From Mesorhizobium sp. STM 4661 (lineage in GTDB: Bacteria > Pseudomonadota > Alphaproteobacteria > Rhizobiales > Rhizobiaceae), in NCBI RefSeq assembly GCF_000359125.1, contig NZ_CAAF010000078.1:1-64000 (forward strand): 64,000 nt of DNA. The letters run 5' to 3'. Position 1 is the first letter of the stretch. Each line of letters opens with the position of its first letter. Under the pieces are notes generated by a model that saw only the letters and a program-made list of their open reading frames with translations, ran no database searches and was not told where the DNA came from. The translations under genes and the position numbers were made by a program. Shown piece by piece: positions 25,101 to 33,668 of the stretch.

Positions 25101-25856
25101 ATGACCATCGCCGCCTTCACCGACGAAGAACTCGAACGCTATGCCCGCCACATCGTGCTGCCGGAAATCGGCGGCGCCGGCCAGCAAAGGTTGAAACGTG
25201 CGCGGGTTCTGGTCATCGGCGCCGGCGGGCTGGGGGCACCGGTGCTCGAATATCTCGCCGCCGCGGGTGTCGGCACGCTCGGCATCGTCGACGACGACAC
25301 CGTCTCGCTGTCAAACCTGCAAAGGCAGGTGATCCACGGCACCGACACAGTCGGCATGACGAAAACCGGCAGCGCCAAGGCGGCGATCGCCCGCATCAAC
25401 CCCCACGTCGCGGTGGAAGAGCACAATTTCAGGCTGACGGCGGACAACGCCCCTGCCCTCGTCGCCAGCTATGATGTCGTCGTCGACGGTTCCGACAATT
25501 TCGAGACACGTTATGCGGTGGCCGACGCCTGCGCGGCGGAAAAACGGCCATTGGTGCACGCCGCCGTCGGCCGCTTCGACGGCTCGGTGACGGTGCTGAA
25601 ACCGTTCGAGACCGGCACGGACGGCAGGCCGAACCCGAGCTATCGCGATCTTTTTCCCGAGGCGCCGCCGCCCGGACTGGTGCCGTCCTGCGCCGTCGCC
25701 GGCGTGCTCGGCGTGCTGACTGGTGTCATCGGCACATTACAGGCGATGGAGGCGATCAAGCTGATCGCCGGAATCGGTGAGCCGCTCGTCGGCCGGCTGC
25801 TGCTCTATGATGCGCTGGCAGCGCGCTTCGACACGATCCGCTACAAGAAGAACTAG
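25101..25856 (+). CDS. moeB: MoeB/ThiF-type adenylyltransferase without zinc cysteines
   Basis: A 251-residue E1-like enzyme that adenylates the C-terminal glycine of a ubiquitin-like sulfur carrier (MoaD or ThiS). The nucleotide site is GAGGLGAPVLEYLAAAGVG (about 36-54), followed by VSLSNLQRQ with the Arg finger and VDGSDNFETRY. LVPSCAVAGVLG keeps the catalytic-loop Cys region. The usual CYRC motif reads SYRD, and the C-terminus stops at RYKKN, so the four zinc-binding Cys of classical MoeB are absent. It follows recF and a repeat, with a GNAT gene 4 nt downstream. Confidence 0.85.
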   Translation: MTIAAFTDEELERYARHIVLPEIGGAGQQRLKRARVLVIGAGGLGAPVLEYLAAAGVGTLGIVDDDTVSLSNLQRQVIHGTDTVGMTKTGSAKAAIARINPHVAVEEHNFRLTADNAPALVASYDVVVDGSDNFETRYAVADACAAEKRPLVHAAVGRFDGSVTVLKPFETGTDGRPNPSYRDLFPEAPPPGLVPSCAVAGVLGVLTGVIGTLQAMEAIKLIAGIGEPLVGRLLLYDALAARFDTIRYKKN

Positions 25857-25860
25857 ACCC

Positions 25861-26349
25861 ATGGACCGAACCACGGGCGTGTCAATCACGCAGCTTCCAG
25901 CCGATTGCGACCGTTGGGACGAGGTGCTGGCGCTGGTCATGCGTGCCTTTGCCACGATGGACGGCGTCATCGATCCGCCATCCTCGGCGCATCGGCTTAC
26001 CGTCGAGAATCTTCGGGACAAGGCCGGGCGGGAGACAGTCTTCGCTGCACAGAAGGATGGCAGGATCATCGGCTGTGTGTTCGTCCTGGAGCGGGCTGAC
26101 GACTTCTATGTCGGAAAGCTGGCGGTAGAGCCGGGTCTTCAGGGTCAAGGCGTCGGCAGGCGGCTGATGCAAGCTGCCGAGTCTCTTGCCCGCGACCTCG
26201 ACAAGCGCGCGATCGAGTTGCAGACGAGGATCGAACTGACCGGAAATCACGCGGCCTTCGCCCGCCTCGGCTTTCGCGAGACGCAACGGACGGCGCATGA
26301 CGGCTACAGCCGGGCGACCTCGATCACCATGCGCAAGGAGCTTTCGTAA
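25861..26349 (+). CDS. GNAT family N-acetyltransferase
   Basis: A 162-residue acetyltransferase. Acetyl-CoA-binding motif A reads VEPGLQGQGVGRRLM (about 83-97), with the R/Q-x-x-G-x-G/A core intact. The C-terminal GNHAAFARLGFRETQ is typical of motif B. ATG at 25861 begins 4 nt after the moeB stop; the longer frame upstream is moeB read out of phase. The substrate cannot be predicted. Confidence 0.85.
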   Translation: MDRTTGVSITQLPADCDRWDEVLALVMRAFATMDGVIDPPSSAHRLTVENLRDKAGRETVFAAQKDGRIIGCVFVLERADDFYVGKLAVEPGLQGQGVGRRLMQAAESLARDLDKRAIELQTRIELTGNHAAFARLGFRETQRTAHDGYSRATSITMRKELS

Positions 26350-26392
26350 GCCTGCATCGACATAAGGTGCAGGGCGGTCCCGCGATGGCTGT

Positions 26393-27394
26393 TCACGCCC
26401 GCAGCGGCAGCACGCGGTCCGGCGGGCGGTGGCCATCGAAAAAGGCGCGGATGTTGATGATGACCTTCTCGCCCATGTCGATGCGGCCCTCGAGCGTCGC
26501 CGAGCCCATATGCGGCAAAAGCACGACCTTGCCCTTGGCGGCGAGCTTCAGCAGTTTCGGGTTCAGCGCCGGCTCGTGCTCGTAGACGTCGAGGCCGGCG
26601 CCGGCGACCTTGCCGTCCTGGATCAGCTTGACCAGCGATTCCTCGTCGATGATGTCGCCGCGCGCCGTGTTGACGATGTAAGCGGACGGTTGCATAAGCG
26701 CCAGCCGCCGCGCCGAAAGCAGGTGGAAGGTTGCCGGCGTCGATGGGCAGTTGACCGAAATAATGTCCATGCGGGCAAGCATCTGGTCGAGGCTTTCCCA
26801 GTAGGTCGCCTCCAGTTCGTCCTCGACCGCCGGCAGTACGCGATTACGGTTGTGGTAGTGGATCGAAAGACCGAAAGCCTTGGCCCGTCTGGCAACCGCT
26901 GTGCCGATGCGGCCCATGCCGACAATGCCGAGGCGTTTGCCCCAGATACGCCGGCCCAGCATCCAGGTCGGCGACCAGCCGGCCCATTTCTTGTCGCCGG
27001 TCAGCACGTTGGCGCCTTCCGCCAGCCGCCGCGGCACCGCCAGCATCAGCGCCATCGTCATGTCGGCCGTGTCCTCGGTCAGCACGTTGGGCGTGTTGGT
27101 GACGGTGATGCCCTTCTTGGCCGCCGCCGCCACGTCGATCTTGTCGACACCATTGCCGAAATTGGCGATCAGCTTGAGGTTGTCGCCGGCCTGGGCGATC
27201 AGCGCGGCATCGATACGATCGGTTATGGTCGGCACGAGCACGTCGGCTTCCTTGACCGCCGCGACCAGTTCCGGCTGCGTCATCGGCCTGTCCTCGACAT
27301 TCAGCCGGGCGTCGAACAACTCGCGCATGCGGGTCTCGACCGGGTCGGGCAGCTTGCGCGTTATGACCACGAGCGGCCGTTTTTTGCCTGCCAT
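26393..27394 (-). CDS. D-2-hydroxyacid dehydrogenase (glyoxylate/hydroxypyruvate reductase type)
   Basis: A 333-residue NAD(P)-dependent enzyme of the D-isomer family. The Rossmann motif is GMGRIGTAVARRAKAFG (about 156-172), VNTARGDIIDEESL carries the catalytic Arg region, and the catalytic His is in LPHMGSATLEGR (about 293). ATG at 27394 has GAGGGAACA directly before it; the longer frame to 27478 lacks family character. It most resembles GyaR-type glyoxylate/hydroxypyruvate reductases. It diverges from the SH3 protein gene. Confidence 0.9.
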   Translation of the reverse strand: MAGKKRPLVVITRKLPDPVETRMRELFDARLNVEDRPMTQPELVAAVKEADVLVPTITDRIDAALIAQAGDNLKLIANFGNGVDKIDVAAAAKKGITVTNTPNVLTEDTADMTMALMLAVPRRLAEGANVLTGDKKWAGWSPTWMLGRRIWGKRLGIVGMGRIGTAVARRAKAFGLSIHYHNRNRVLPAVEDELEATYWESLDQMLARMDIISVNCPSTPATFHLLSARRLALMQPSAYIVNTARGDIIDEESLVKLIQDGKVAGAGLDVYEHEPALNPKLLKLAAKGKVVLLPHMGSATLEGRIDMGEKVIINIRAFFDGHRPPDRVLPLRA

Positions 27395-27551
27395 TGTTCC
27401 CTCGAATCCCGATCTCGTTGAGACCTCTTTAACCAAGACCGGCGAAACTGAGAACCGATCACGGCGCCGGTCATCCATGTAACAAGCGGTGCCGCCGAAG
27501 ACAAAGAAAAAGGGGCGCCGGGGCCATGGGCGAGCGCCGAAAGGAACGAAA

Positions 27552-28109
27552 GTGTCTGGTTTCGCGTCGCTCCGCCTGACCCTTTGCGCAGCATTTCTCG
27601 GCGCTCTGCTTTACGCCCCTGTCGTGGCGGCACAAAGTGCGGCGGCACCCGCACAGACGATCACGCTCGGGCCGAGCGGTCTGCCGCTGCCGCGTTTCGT
27701 CAGCCTGAAATCAGGCCGTGTCAACTCCCGCGTCGGACCAGGCGTCAACTACTCCGTCGACTGGATGTACATGAAGCCCGGCCTGCCGATGGAAATCATC
27801 CAGGAATTCGATACATGGCGTCGCGTGCGCGACGCCGACGGCTCGGAGGGCTGGATCAACCAGTCGCTGCTTTCGGGCCGCCGCACGGCGATCGTGGCGC
27901 CCTGGCAGCGCGGCAAGGGTGGCCGAATCAACCTTCTCGACGACCCGGACAAGGATGCCAGCGTCGTCGCCATCGTCGAGCCCGGCGTGATGGGCACGAT
28001 CAAGTCCTGCGACGGCCAGTGGTGCGAGATGACTTTCGACGGCCACACCGGCTGGCTCGCCCAGTCGCTCGTATGGGGCGCCTATCCGGGCGAGCGGGTC
28101 AAGAACTGA
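27552..28109 (+). CDS. Exported SH3 domain protein
   Basis: A 185-residue protein. A signal peptide (ASLRLTLCAAFLGALLYA) ends near VVAAQS. Two SH3b-like units follow: SGRVNSRVGPGVNYSVDWMY with WINQSLL, and INLLDDPDKDASVVAIVEPG with WLAQSLVWG. Such proteins bind the cell wall or act in the periplasm. GTG at 27552 is preferred because AAGGA stands 6 nt upstream and the signal peptide starts there. A GTG at 27489 would add a basic, non-hydrophobic lead. Confidence 0.85.
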   Translation: MSGFASLRLTLCAAFLGALLYAPVVAAQSAAAPAQTITLGPSGLPLPRFVSLKSGRVNSRVGPGVNYSVDWMYMKPGLPMEIIQEFDTWRRVRDADGSEGWINQSLLSGRRTAIVAPWQRGKGGRINLLDDPDKDASVVAIVEPGVMGTIKSCDGQWCEMTFDGHTGWLAQSLVWGAYPGERVKN

Positions 28110-28158
28110 TCCCGCCGGTCACTGGGCGCCGAACGGGCAACAACCCGTCCAGACAGGG

Positions 28159-28587
28159 CTACTTCAAGACGACACCGTAGTAGCAGCCTACGCTAAAGGA
28201 GAGCCCGGCCAAAAACATGAACGCCAAGCCTAAGAGCCCCCAGCGGTAGCTTTGGAAATTGTGCCGTCCGAGAACCTGGCCCGCATCAGGAGCCGCATTC
28301 TCAACGAGGCTGGAGTTCGTGTTTTCTTGCCAGCCCATAAGACCGGTGGCTACCACCGCGAAAAAAGCCCCGACGCCGAACAAGATAACGGACGTCTTCA
28401 AGCCAGCCTCACTGATCAGGTCGGGCGAACTTGTCCCCTTGGCGCCGGCAAAAGTCAGGAGGGCGGTTGCCGAACCGGCGCACATGATGAACAGGTTGCC
28501 GAGCATCATTTTCATGAACTCGACGTAGGCTCCGAAGAGGACGACGCTTGTTCTCTTTGTCGCAATGACTTCCGGTTGTTCGTTCAT
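28159..28587 (-). CDS. Small membrane protein, unknown function
   Basis: A 142-residue protein I do not recognise. Three hydrophobic segments are visible (about 22-50 with FIMCAGSATALLTFAGA, 65-88 with SVILFGVGAFFAVVATG, and 116-140 with WGLLGLAFMFLAGLSFSVG). The N-terminus is polar. Base composition is lower in GC and codon use is more mixed than in neighbours, so it may be a late arrival. ATG at 28587 (MNEQPEV) is preferred over the longer frame to 28620. Confidence 0.6.
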   Translation of the reverse strand: MNEQPEVIATKRTSVVLFGAYVEFMKMMLGNLFIMCAGSATALLTFAGAKGTSSPDLISEAGLKTSVILFGVGAFFAVVATGLMGWQENTNSSLVENAAPDAGQVLGRHNFQSYRWGLLGLAFMFLAGLSFSVGCYYGVVLK

Positions 28588-28678
28588 TTTGCTGCGCCTA
28601 CAAAACACCCATGGGATCAATTCTTAAAAGGCGCAAAGCAGTCCGATCCCCAGATCGACAGGCCTCGTCACGAGCGGA

Positions 28679-29110
28679 TCAATCGCAGCGTTTGGGGCGC
28701 AGCCTCACCACGATGTCGACATTGGCGATCTCCATGCCTTCCGGCGGCTCCGGCAGGTTGGAAACGGTGACGGGACCGCTGGCGATGTCGAAAATCCTGT
28801 TTTCGCCTTCGATGTAGAAATGATGGTGGTCGGAGGTGTTGGTGTCGAAATAGGTCTTTGATCCTTCGACGGCCAGGATGCGCAAAAGGCCCGCCTGGGT
28901 GAATTGGTGAAGGGCGTTGTAGACGGTGGCCAATGACACCGGCACGCCGGCAGCGATCGCCTCCTCGTGCAGCTCCTCTGCCGACAGATGGCGGTCGCCC
29001 TTGGCGAAAAGCAGATCGGCCAGCGCGATGCGCTGGCGCGTCGGCCTCAGGCCGGCTTCGCGAACCCGCTTGTCCACAGCGACATTTTCCTTCCGGCAGC
29101 CCAGATCCAT
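28679..29110 (-). CDS. irr: Fur family iron response regulator Irr
   Basis: A 143-residue Fur-family regulator. The winged helix lies at about 20-90 (LRPTRQRIALADLLFAKGDRHLSAEEL, then VSLATVYNALHQF). The His cluster DHHHFYIEGE is typical of Irr, the haem-sensing iron regulator of rhizobia and Brucella that represses iron-using genes when iron is scarce. The Fur C-terminal Cys pair is missing, as in Irr. It diverges from fabA, the common rhizobial order. Confidence 0.9.
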   Translation of the reverse strand: MDLGCRKENVAVDKRVREAGLRPTRQRIALADLLFAKGDRHLSAEELHEEAIAAGVPVSLATVYNALHQFTQAGLLRILAVEGSKTYFDTNTSDHHHFYIEGENRIFDIASGPVTVSNLPEPPEGMEIANVDIVVRLRPKRCD

Positions 29111-29351
29111 CTATCCGTCGAAGCTCACAGTTCCGCCCCAAGACCTGCCCAGAATGGCAAAAAAACAATATCGGCCGAAACTGGACACCTCCTGACATAT
29201 ATTCTGTCGGCCGAATACGATCAATAGCGCGCATTGACCCGGGCAGACGGGCAGGTTAAGCGCAAACGCCGGTTTCCGGCCTGAAACAGATTGTGTTAGG
29301 AAACCAACGACAAGGGCGCCCTACCGCCCGGGATGATTACGGGGACGATTG

Positions 29352-29870
29352 ATGGCGGGTTCGAAATCCAGCTACGAATACGAGGAATTGCTTGCCTGCG
29401 CCCGCGGCGAGCTGTTCGGAGCTGGAAACGCCCAGCTCCCCTATCCGCCGATGCTGATGTTCGACCGCATCACCGAGATCAGCGAGACGGGCGGCGCCTT
29501 CGACAAGGGCTTCATCCGCGCGGAATTCGACATCAAGCCGGACCTGTGGTTCTTCGCCTGCCACTTCATCGGCAATCCGATCATGCCGGGATGCCTCGGC
29601 CTCGATGCCATGTGGCAATTGACGGGATTCTACCTCGGCTGGCTCGGCGAGCCGGGCAAGGGAATGGCGCTGTCGACCGGCGAAGTGAGGTTCAAGGGCA
29701 TGGTCACGCCGTCAGTCAAGAAGGTGGAGTATGGCGTGGACTTCAAGCGCGTGATGCGCGGGCGGCTGGTGCTTGGCATCGCCGATGGCTGGCTGAAAGC
29801 GGATGGCGAGCCCATATACGCGGCAACGGATCTCAAAGTGGGTCTGTCAAAGCAATCGGCGGTCGCCTGA
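29352..29870 (+). CDS. fabA: 3-hydroxydecanoyl-ACP dehydratase/isomerase
   Basis: A 172-residue hot-dog-fold enzyme that dehydrates 3-hydroxyacyl-ACP and isomerises trans-2- to cis-3-decenoyl-ACP, the branch point to unsaturated fatty acids. The active site is FFACHFIGNPIMPGC with the catalytic His, and the partner Asp lies in LGLDAMWQL. GGGGACG precedes ATG 29352. It begins the fabA-fabB-fabI series. Confidence 0.97.
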   Translation: MAGSKSSYEYEELLACARGELFGAGNAQLPYPPMLMFDRITEISETGGAFDKGFIRAEFDIKPDLWFFACHFIGNPIMPGCLGLDAMWQLTGFYLGWLGEPGKGMALSTGEVRFKGMVTPSVKKVEYGVDFKRVMRGRLVLGIADGWLKADGEPIYAATDLKVGLSKQSAVA

Positions 29871-29901
29871 CCGTCACCGGACACTCTGGAAGGAGCAGCC
29901 C

Positions 29902-31122
29902 ATGAGACGGGTCGTAGTAACAGGCCTCGGCATCGTGTCGTCGATCGGCAACAATGCCAACGAGGTGCAGGCCTCGCTCCACGATGCCAAATCCGGCATC
30001 AGCTTCTCCGATTCCTTCGCCGAGCACGGCTTCCGCTGCCAGGTCTGGGGGGCGCCGACGCTGGACCCCTCAGCCATGATCGATCGCCGGGCCATGCGTT
30101 TCCTGTCGCAAGGTGCGGCCTGGAACCATGTCGCCATGGATCAGGCGATCGCGGATGCCGGGCTTGGCGAGAACGACATCACCAATGAACGCACCGGCAT
30201 CGTCATGGGATCGGGCGGACCGTCGACCCGAACCATCGCCGAGGCAGCCGAAACCACCCTCAAGAACGGCAGCCCCAAGCGCATCGGTCCGTTCGCCGTG
30301 CCGAAGGCGATGTCGTCGAGCGCCTCGGCGACGCTTGCCACCTGGTTCAAGATCCACGGCGTCAACTATTCGATCTCCTCAGCCTGTTCGACCTCGGCCC
30401 ACTGCATCGGCAATGGCTACGAGCTGATCCAGTGGGGCAAGCAGGACATGGTCTTCGCCGGCGGCCATGAGGATCTCGACTGGACGATGTCGGACCTGTT
30501 CGACGCGATGGGCGCCATGTCGTCGAAGTATAACGACAGGGCATCGGTCGCGTCCCGCGCCTACGATGTCGATCGTGACGGTTTCGTCATTGCCGGCGGC
30601 GCCGGCGTGCTGGTTCTGGAAGAGCTCGAGCATGCCAAGGCGCGCGGCGCCAAGATCCATGCCGAGATCGTCGGCTATGGCGCGACCTCCGACGGCCATG
30701 ACATGGTGGCGCCCTCGGGCGAAGGTGCGGTGCGCTGCATGCGGCAGGCGCTGGCGACCGTCTCCTCGCCGATCGACTACATCAACACGCACGGCACCTC
30801 GACGCCGGTCGGCGATTCCAAGGAAATGGGGGCGATCCGCGAGGTGTTCGGCGAGAAGATGCCTTTCATCACCTCGACGAAATCGCTGACCGGCCATTCG
30901 CTGGGTGCGGCCGGCGTGCAGGAATCGATCTATTCGATCCTGATGATGCAAGGCGGCTTCATTGGCGAAAGCGCCCATATCGAGAACCTCGACCCGGAAT
31001 TCGAGGGCATGCCGATCGTGCGAAAGCGCATCGATAACGCCAGGATCGACACTGTTTTGTCCAATTCGTTCGGTTTCGGTGGCACCAACGCGACGCTGGT
31101 TTTCCAGCGCTATTCCGCATAA
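29902..31122 (+). CDS. fabB: Beta-ketoacyl-ACP synthase I
   Basis: A 406-residue condensing enzyme that elongates the cis-3 intermediate made by FabA. The nucleophile Cys is in SISSACSTSAHCIG (about 163), and the His pair is in INTHGTSTPVGD and KSLTGHSLGAAG. AAGGAG stands upstream of ATG 29902. It follows fabA at 31 nt; a longer in-frame reading through fabA lacks meaning. Confidence 0.97.
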   Translation: MRRVVVTGLGIVSSIGNNANEVQASLHDAKSGISFSDSFAEHGFRCQVWGAPTLDPSAMIDRRAMRFLSQGAAWNHVAMDQAIADAGLGENDITNERTGIVMGSGGPSTRTIAEAAETTLKNGSPKRIGPFAVPKAMSSSASATLATWFKIHGVNYSISSACSTSAHCIGNGYELIQWGKQDMVFAGGHEDLDWTMSDLFDAMGAMSSKYNDRASVASRAYDVDRDGFVIAGGAGVLVLEELEHAKARGAKIHAEIVGYGATSDGHDMVAPSGEGAVRCMRQALATVSSPIDYINTHGTSTPVGDSKEMGAIREVFGEKMPFITSTKSLTGHSLGAAGVQESIYSILMMQGGFIGESAHIENLDPEFEGMPIVRKRIDNARIDTVLSNSFGFGGTNATLVFQRYSA

Positions 31123-31137
31123 GGGATTTTGCCGGCC

Positions 31138-31950
31138 ATGGACGGATTGATGAAGGGCAAGCGCGGACTTGTCATGGGTGTCGCCAACGATCATTCGATC
31201 GCCTGGGGCATCGCCAAGAAATTGTCCGAACACGGGGCGGAACTCGCCTTCACCTATCAGGGCGATGCCTTCGGGCGCCGGGTCAAGCCGCTCGCCGACA
31301 AGCTTGGCGCATCGCTGGTGGTGCCTTGCGATGTCGAGGACAGTGCATCGGTCAGCGCCACCTTCGAGACTTTGGGCAAGGCCTGGGGCGGGCTGGACTT
31401 CGTCGTCCATGCCATCGGCTTTTCCGACAAGAATGAGCTGAAGGGTCTCTACGCCGACACCAGCCGCGACAATTTCGTCCGCACCATGGTCATCTCCTGC
31501 TATTCCTTCACCGAGATCGCCCGTCACGCCGCCAGACTGATGGGGGACAGCGGCTCGATGATCACGCTGACCTATGCCGGCTCCGTCCGCGTCATGCCGA
31601 ACTACAACGTCATGGGTGTCGCCAAGGCCGGGCTGGAGGCCAGCGTCCGCTATCTCGCCAATGACTACGGCCCGCGCGGCATCAGGGTGAACGGCATATC
31701 GGCGGGACCGGTGCGAACACTGGCCGGCGCCGGGATTTCCGATGCACGCCACATGTTTTCCTACCAGCAGCGCAACTCGCCGCTGCGCCGTACCGTGACC
31801 ATCGACGAGGTCGGCGGTTCCGCGCTTTATCTCTTGTCCGACCTGTCATCGGGCGTCACCGGCGAAATCCACTATGTCGATTCCGGCTACCACATCGTCT
31901 CCATGCCGACGCTCGACGAGTTGAAGCAAACCGACGGCGGCAAGGACTAG
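31138..31950 (+). CDS. fabI: Enoyl-ACP reductase (NADH)
   Basis: A 270-residue short-chain dehydrogenase that completes each fatty-acid elongation round. The nucleotide site is GVANDHSIAWGIAK, and the catalytic Tyr and Lys are in YNVMGVAKAGLEAS. ATG at 31138 (MDGLMKGKRG) was chosen; ATG at 31150 (MKGKRG) is also reasonable. It lies 15 nt after fabB and closes the operon. Confidence 0.96.
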   Translation: MDGLMKGKRGLVMGVANDHSIAWGIAKKLSEHGAELAFTYQGDAFGRRVKPLADKLGASLVVPCDVEDSASVSATFETLGKAWGGLDFVVHAIGFSDKNELKGLYADTSRDNFVRTMVISCYSFTEIARHAARLMGDSGSMITLTYAGSVRVMPNYNVMGVAKAGLEASVRYLANDYGPRGIRVNGISAGPVRTLAGAGISDARHMFSYQQRNSPLRRTVTIDEVGGSALYLLSDLSSGVTGEIHYVDSGYHIVSMPTLDELKQTDGGKD

Positions 31951-32006
31951 CAGTCCAGTAAAATTATTAATATTCGCGGCAACTCATTTTAAGGAGATGT
32001 CCGCTA

Positions 32007-32030
32007 AAAGTCCCCCAACTTGGGGACTTT
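32007..32030 (+). promoter_or_regulatory. Hairpin covering the phosphodiesterase ribosome-binding site
   Basis: AAAGTCCCC (32007-32015) pairs perfectly with GGGGACTTT (32022-32030) around a 6-nt loop. The second arm includes the GGGGA that stands nine bases before ATG 32036. When folded, it would hide the binding site. Confidence 0.6.
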
Positions 32031-32035
32031 GCACA

Positions 32036-33580
32036 ATGTCTGCTGCCGGCAATCCGACGCGAACACCTGTCTTTCGGCTGCTCACCATTGCCAGCTCGGG
32101 TATCGGCAGTTTCATCCTCGGGCTGTGGGGCCTCAAATTCGGTTTCGGCGACGGCCTTGCCGCCATGCAGACCGGAACGATGATAGCCATCATAGCGGCA
32201 CTTTGCGCGCTCGCTTCCGCGGGAGCGGCGCTGTCCTTCTTCGCTGGCGTCGATGAATCGGCGGACTATGTCTTCAAGGAAACCCATTTCGACAAGCTGA
32301 CCGGCCTGCTGGCGCGCCCGGCAATGGTCGGCAGGATTGCCGACGCCGCATCCGCGACGATGAAGACCGGCGAACCGGTGTTTCTCATCGACATCGATAT
32401 CGACCGTTTCAAGCAGATCAACGACGCGATCGGCTACAGCCAGGGCGACGAGCTGATCGGCGTCTTCACCAGCCGGCTGAAGGACTCATTGCCGGAGGGC
32501 GCGGTGATCGGGCGCATCGGCGCCGGCGAGTTCGCCGTGCTCATCACCGACCGGGAGATAGAAGGGTCGCTGGAAAGCGCCGTCGAGAAGCTCATCGACC
32601 AGATGATGGAGCCCTACCAGCTCAGCTCCCACCTGCAATCGGTCAGCCTGTCTGTGGGCATCGTGGCGATGCCGAAGGATGGCGTCGATCCCGTCCTGAT
32701 CCTGCGCCGTTCCAATCTGGCGCTGCAGAACGCGCGCGCCAGCGGGGTAGGCAACTGGTCGGTCTTCCATTCCGACATGGGCCAGGTCGCCGACTATCGC
32801 CAGTGGATCGAATCGGAATTGCACACCGCTTTCGACCGCGGCGATTTCGACCTGCACTATCAGCCACAACTCGACCTTTCGAGCGGCCGCATCGTCGGCT
32901 ACGAAGCGCTGATCCGCTGGCGGCATCCCGAACGCGGCATGATCGCGCCCATGGAGTTCATTCCGATCGCCGAGGAAACCGGCATGATCGGCCCGATCGG
33001 CGAATGGGTGCTGCGCAAGGCCTGCAGCGATGCCCGCCATCTGCCCGAGGACTGTTTTGTTGCCGTCAACATCTCGCCGGTCCAGTTCATGACCAAGGAT
33101 TTCGTCGGCATCGTGCGCGATACGATGGCGAGCACCGGCATCAAGCCGTCGCGGCTGGAGCTGGAAGTGACCGAGACGGCGATGATGCAGGACCGCGACC
33201 GCGCCGCCACCATCCTGCGGCAGCTTGCCGAGATGGGCATCTCTGTCGCCGTCGACGATTTCGGCACCGGCTATTCCAATCTGAGCTATCTGATCGATTT
33301 CTCGTTCGGCAAGCTGAAGATCGACCGCTCCTTCGTCAGCCGCATCGATACCGATTCCAGCTCCGGTGCGGTGGTTTCGACCATTGTCGGGCTTTCGCGC
33401 GCGCTCGGCGTCAGCATCATCGCGGAAGGCGTCGAGACCGAAACCCAGGCGACGCTGCTTCGGGCGGCCGGCTGCGAAGTGGTGCAAGGGTTTCTGTACG
33501 GGCGGCCGGCACCGCTTGAGCTTGGCGGAGCGCTCGCCGTCCATGGGATCCGCGAACGGCGTGTCGCCAACCTGCACTGA
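32036..33580 (+). CDS. c-di-GMP phosphodiesterase with degenerate GGDEF domain
   Basis: A 514-residue membrane-associated protein. Two hydrophobic segments span about 12-65. A GGDEF-fold domain (about 80-240) has the signature changed to GAGEF, so it should not make c-di-GMP. The EAL domain (about 255-500) is complete: YEALIRW, NISPVQF, LEVTETAMM, DDFGTGYSNLSYL, KIDRSFV and EGVETE. It should cleave c-di-GMP to pGpG. ATG at 32036 is preferred; an in-frame ATG at 31997 has AAGGAG touching it with no spacer. It is not clearly part of the fab operon. Confidence 0.92.
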   Translation: MSAAGNPTRTPVFRLLTIASSGIGSFILGLWGLKFGFGDGLAAMQTGTMIAIIAALCALASAGAALSFFAGVDESADYVFKETHFDKLTGLLARPAMVGRIADAASATMKTGEPVFLIDIDIDRFKQINDAIGYSQGDELIGVFTSRLKDSLPEGAVIGRIGAGEFAVLITDREIEGSLESAVEKLIDQMMEPYQLSSHLQSVSLSVGIVAMPKDGVDPVLILRRSNLALQNARASGVGNWSVFHSDMGQVADYRQWIESELHTAFDRGDFDLHYQPQLDLSSGRIVGYEALIRWRHPERGMIAPMEFIPIAEETGMIGPIGEWVLRKACSDARHLPEDCFVAVNISPVQFMTKDFVGIVRDTMASTGIKPSRLELEVTETAMMQDRDRAATILRQLAEMGISVAVDDFGTGYSNLSYLIDFSFGKLKIDRSFVSRIDTDSSSGAVVSTIVGLSRALGVSIIAEGVETETQATLLRAAGCEVVQGFLYGRPAPLELGGALAVHGIRERRVANLH

Positions 33581-33668
33581 GCGGTATCGTTCAGCCGCCT
33601 ATCCCAAATCCGCAGCGCGCCCTCGGCTGAAGACCAAGGCCATGTGCTTTTGGGCGAGTTGCGCTAGA

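Noticed and set aside
29355..29370. tRNA T-loop-like sequence GGTTCGAAATCC
   Set aside because: It lies in the first codons of fabA, with no acceptor or anticodon stem around it. No tRNA was found elsewhere.
33583..33668. Further B-type repeat between the phosphodiesterase and rsmC-like genes
   Set aside because: ATCCCAAATCCGC and GTGCTTTTGGGCGA resemble the two halves, but about 30 nt intervene and the outer stem does not pair. It may be a decayed copy; not strong enough to list.
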